DNA of 18,212 nt, from contig FTLJ01001299.1 of the NCBI GenBank assembly GCA_900155495.1, forward strand, positions 1-18,212, given 5' to 3'. This document shows positions 17,686 to 18,212 of this stretch, piece after piece. A program made the position numbers and the translations under genes. Numbering within the stretch: position 1 is the stretch's first letter; each line of letters starts with the position of its first letter. The notes under the pieces are model-generated. The model did no database searches. It was not told the DNA's origin and saw nothing but the letters and a program-made list of their open reading frames with translations. The stretch comes from Porogramme epimiltina (lineage: Eukaryota; Basidiomycota; Agaricomycetes; Polyporales; Polyporaceae).

Positions 17686-17731
17686 ACAGCGAGCAGGAGG
17701 GTTGGCATCACTGTGCTTTGGACAGGGATTA

Positions 17732-17756
17732 CCCCGGGCCCTTTTCGTGCCCGGGG
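17732..17756 (+). other. Perfect 8-bp hairpin in the LINE 3' region
   Basis: CCCCGGGC (17732-17739) pairs with GCCCGGGG (17749-17756) across a 9-nt loop. It lies 46 nt after the ORF2 stop. Stem-loops in 3' UTRs of some LINEs are recognised by their reverse transcriptase; that role here is inference. Confidence 0.55.
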
Positions 17757-17953
17757 CGGTGGAGTGGATCTCTCCCTTCCTCTTCTTTTCTTCTCTTTTC
17801 TCTTGGCGGCGGCGTGGACGGCTCTGGCGCTCTGGGAGTGGGGGAGTTCTGACGGGCGGCGGGGCAACCGTCGTCCGTACCCCTGAACCGTGGCAAGAGG
17901 CGGAGACCCGGGGCGTGCGCGCACCCTAAGGACGGCAGGTTTACAACCCATGT

Positions 17954-17978
17954 GCCCTACCACTTGATGGTCAAGGGC
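17954..17978 (+). other. Imperfect hairpin near the likely LINE 3' end
   Basis: GCCCT-ACCA (17954-17962) pairs with TGGT (17968-17971) and AGGGC (17974-17978), with a 5-nt loop and a 2-nt bulge. It sits close to where sequence character changes to AC-rich, so it may mark the 3' end of the element. Confidence 0.35.
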
Positions 17979-18068
17979 GTCGGGGTCAGAAGCGTCGTGC
18001 AGCCACTTTTACTATAGAATTTCCCTCCCCCCACACTTCCCTACTATACAACACACCACACCACTATA

Positions 18069-18212
18069 ATGGCGAGAGCGCCGTCTGCGCCGCAGACGTT
18101 CCCGGCGCCGCGTTCTCCACAACCCCCCTTCGCGGGGGGGACTTCTCGGCCTATGTTACGTGACCTCCCCGCTCCCCCCCACACTGTAGCTACCGTGCTG
18201 TACATGCCTACC
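18069..18212 (+). CDS. Start of an unidentified ORF running off the right edge
   Basis: From the ATG at 18069 the frame stays open for all 48 codons to the window end. The encoded peptide is Pro/Ala/Arg-rich (MARAPSAPQTFPAPRSPQPP, then TVATVLYMP). It follows an A/C/T-rich leader (about 18010-18068) of the kind seen before fungal start codons. No family is recognisable from so little. It could be a host gene, the ORF1 of another retroelement, or chance: open frames are common in such GC-rich DNA. Confidence 0.25.
   Translation, partial: MARAPSAPQTFPAPRSPQPPFAGGTSRPMLRDLPAPPHTVATVLYMPT

Larger units (their letters stand above)
11883..18000 (+). mobile_element. LINE (non-LTR retrotransposon), AP-endonuclease type, apparently full-length coding
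   Basis: The element contains a 5' untranslated region of about 147 nt, ORF1 (12030-13748) and ORF2 (13741-17685), with no frameshift or stop in either. Domain order (ORF1 zinc knuckles; ORF2 endonuclease, reverse transcriptase, RNase H, C-terminal CCHC) fits fungal Tad1-like LINEs of the I/Jockey assemblage; the clade call is inference. The 5' boundary is taken from the abrupt loss of F-box homology. The 3' boundary is uncertain: no poly(A) or simple repeat tail follows the stop other than the GAC tract inside ORF2, and no clear target-site duplication was found. The end at 18000 is nominal, chosen before sequence of a different, AC-rich character. Confidence 0.85.

Noticed and set aside
11878..18006. 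GCCAC at 11878-11882 and again at 18002-18006 as a target-site duplication bounding the LINE.
   Set aside because: Five bases match too easily by chance, and the sequence after 18006 does not continue the F-box gene (copy 1 continues GTTATATTG; here TTTTACTAT).
1..18212. CRISPR array, rRNA or prokaryotic operon structure.
   Set aside because: No regularly spaced direct repeats with spacers, no rRNA-like sequence, and spliceosomal introns show a eukaryotic origin.

Overview
This window looks like gene-poor, rearranged DNA from a filamentous basidiomycete fungus, probably an agaricomycete. The evidence is high GC content, short GT-AG introns of about 42-93 nt with CTNA-type branch sites, F-box genes in several copies, and a GC-rich LINE whose ORF1 encodes zinc knuckles. 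No database search was possible. All family names come from recognising conserved motifs in translations I made by eye.

Layout. Positions 1-430 (minus strand) hold the inner exons of an uncharacterised gene with the motif REKLAKLHRFLGSRVP; it runs off the left edge. It abuts a cyclin-box fragment at 427-571. Positions 572-2270 have no gene I recognise. Positions 2278-2448 form a GGGCTT-rich block of inverted repeats that looks like a transposon end. Positions 2539-4968 hold a broken piece of UTP20 (a ribosome-biogenesis scaffold). It is split by a 5'-truncated, intron-containing copy of a peroxisomal dienoyl-CoA isomerase gene (ECH1 type) at 3012-4045. Positions 5050-6478 (minus) hold the one apparently intact cellular gene, an F-box protein of about 442-453 residues. 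Three more copies of that gene, decayed or truncated and all on the minus strand, lie at about 7740-8378, 10100-10415 and 10989-11882. Two glycogen-phosphorylase fragments in opposite orientation (9041-9951 plus, 10667-10965 minus) lie among them.

The right third is a LINE-type retrotransposon (about 11883-18000). Its two long ORFs are uninterrupted: ORF1, 572 residues, with a coiled coil and three CCHC-type knuckles; and ORF2, 1314 residues, with AP-endonuclease, reverse transcriptase, RNase H and a C-terminal CCHC. They overlap by 8 nt. Its 5' end falls exactly where homology of the fourth F-box copy to the intact copy stops, so it appears to have inserted into that gene. A short ORF runs off the right edge.

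The cellular genes here do not form a functional pathway. The common theme is debris: partial copies of normally single-copy housekeeping genes, introns retained, nested in one another and mixed with duplicated F-box genes and a young-looking LINE. Retained introns point to DNA-level duplication or capture rather than retrocopying. The strongest leads are the nested UTP20/ECH1 structure, the F-box array with its conserved last intron, and the LINE with a serine in place of the aromatic residue of its RT active-site box.
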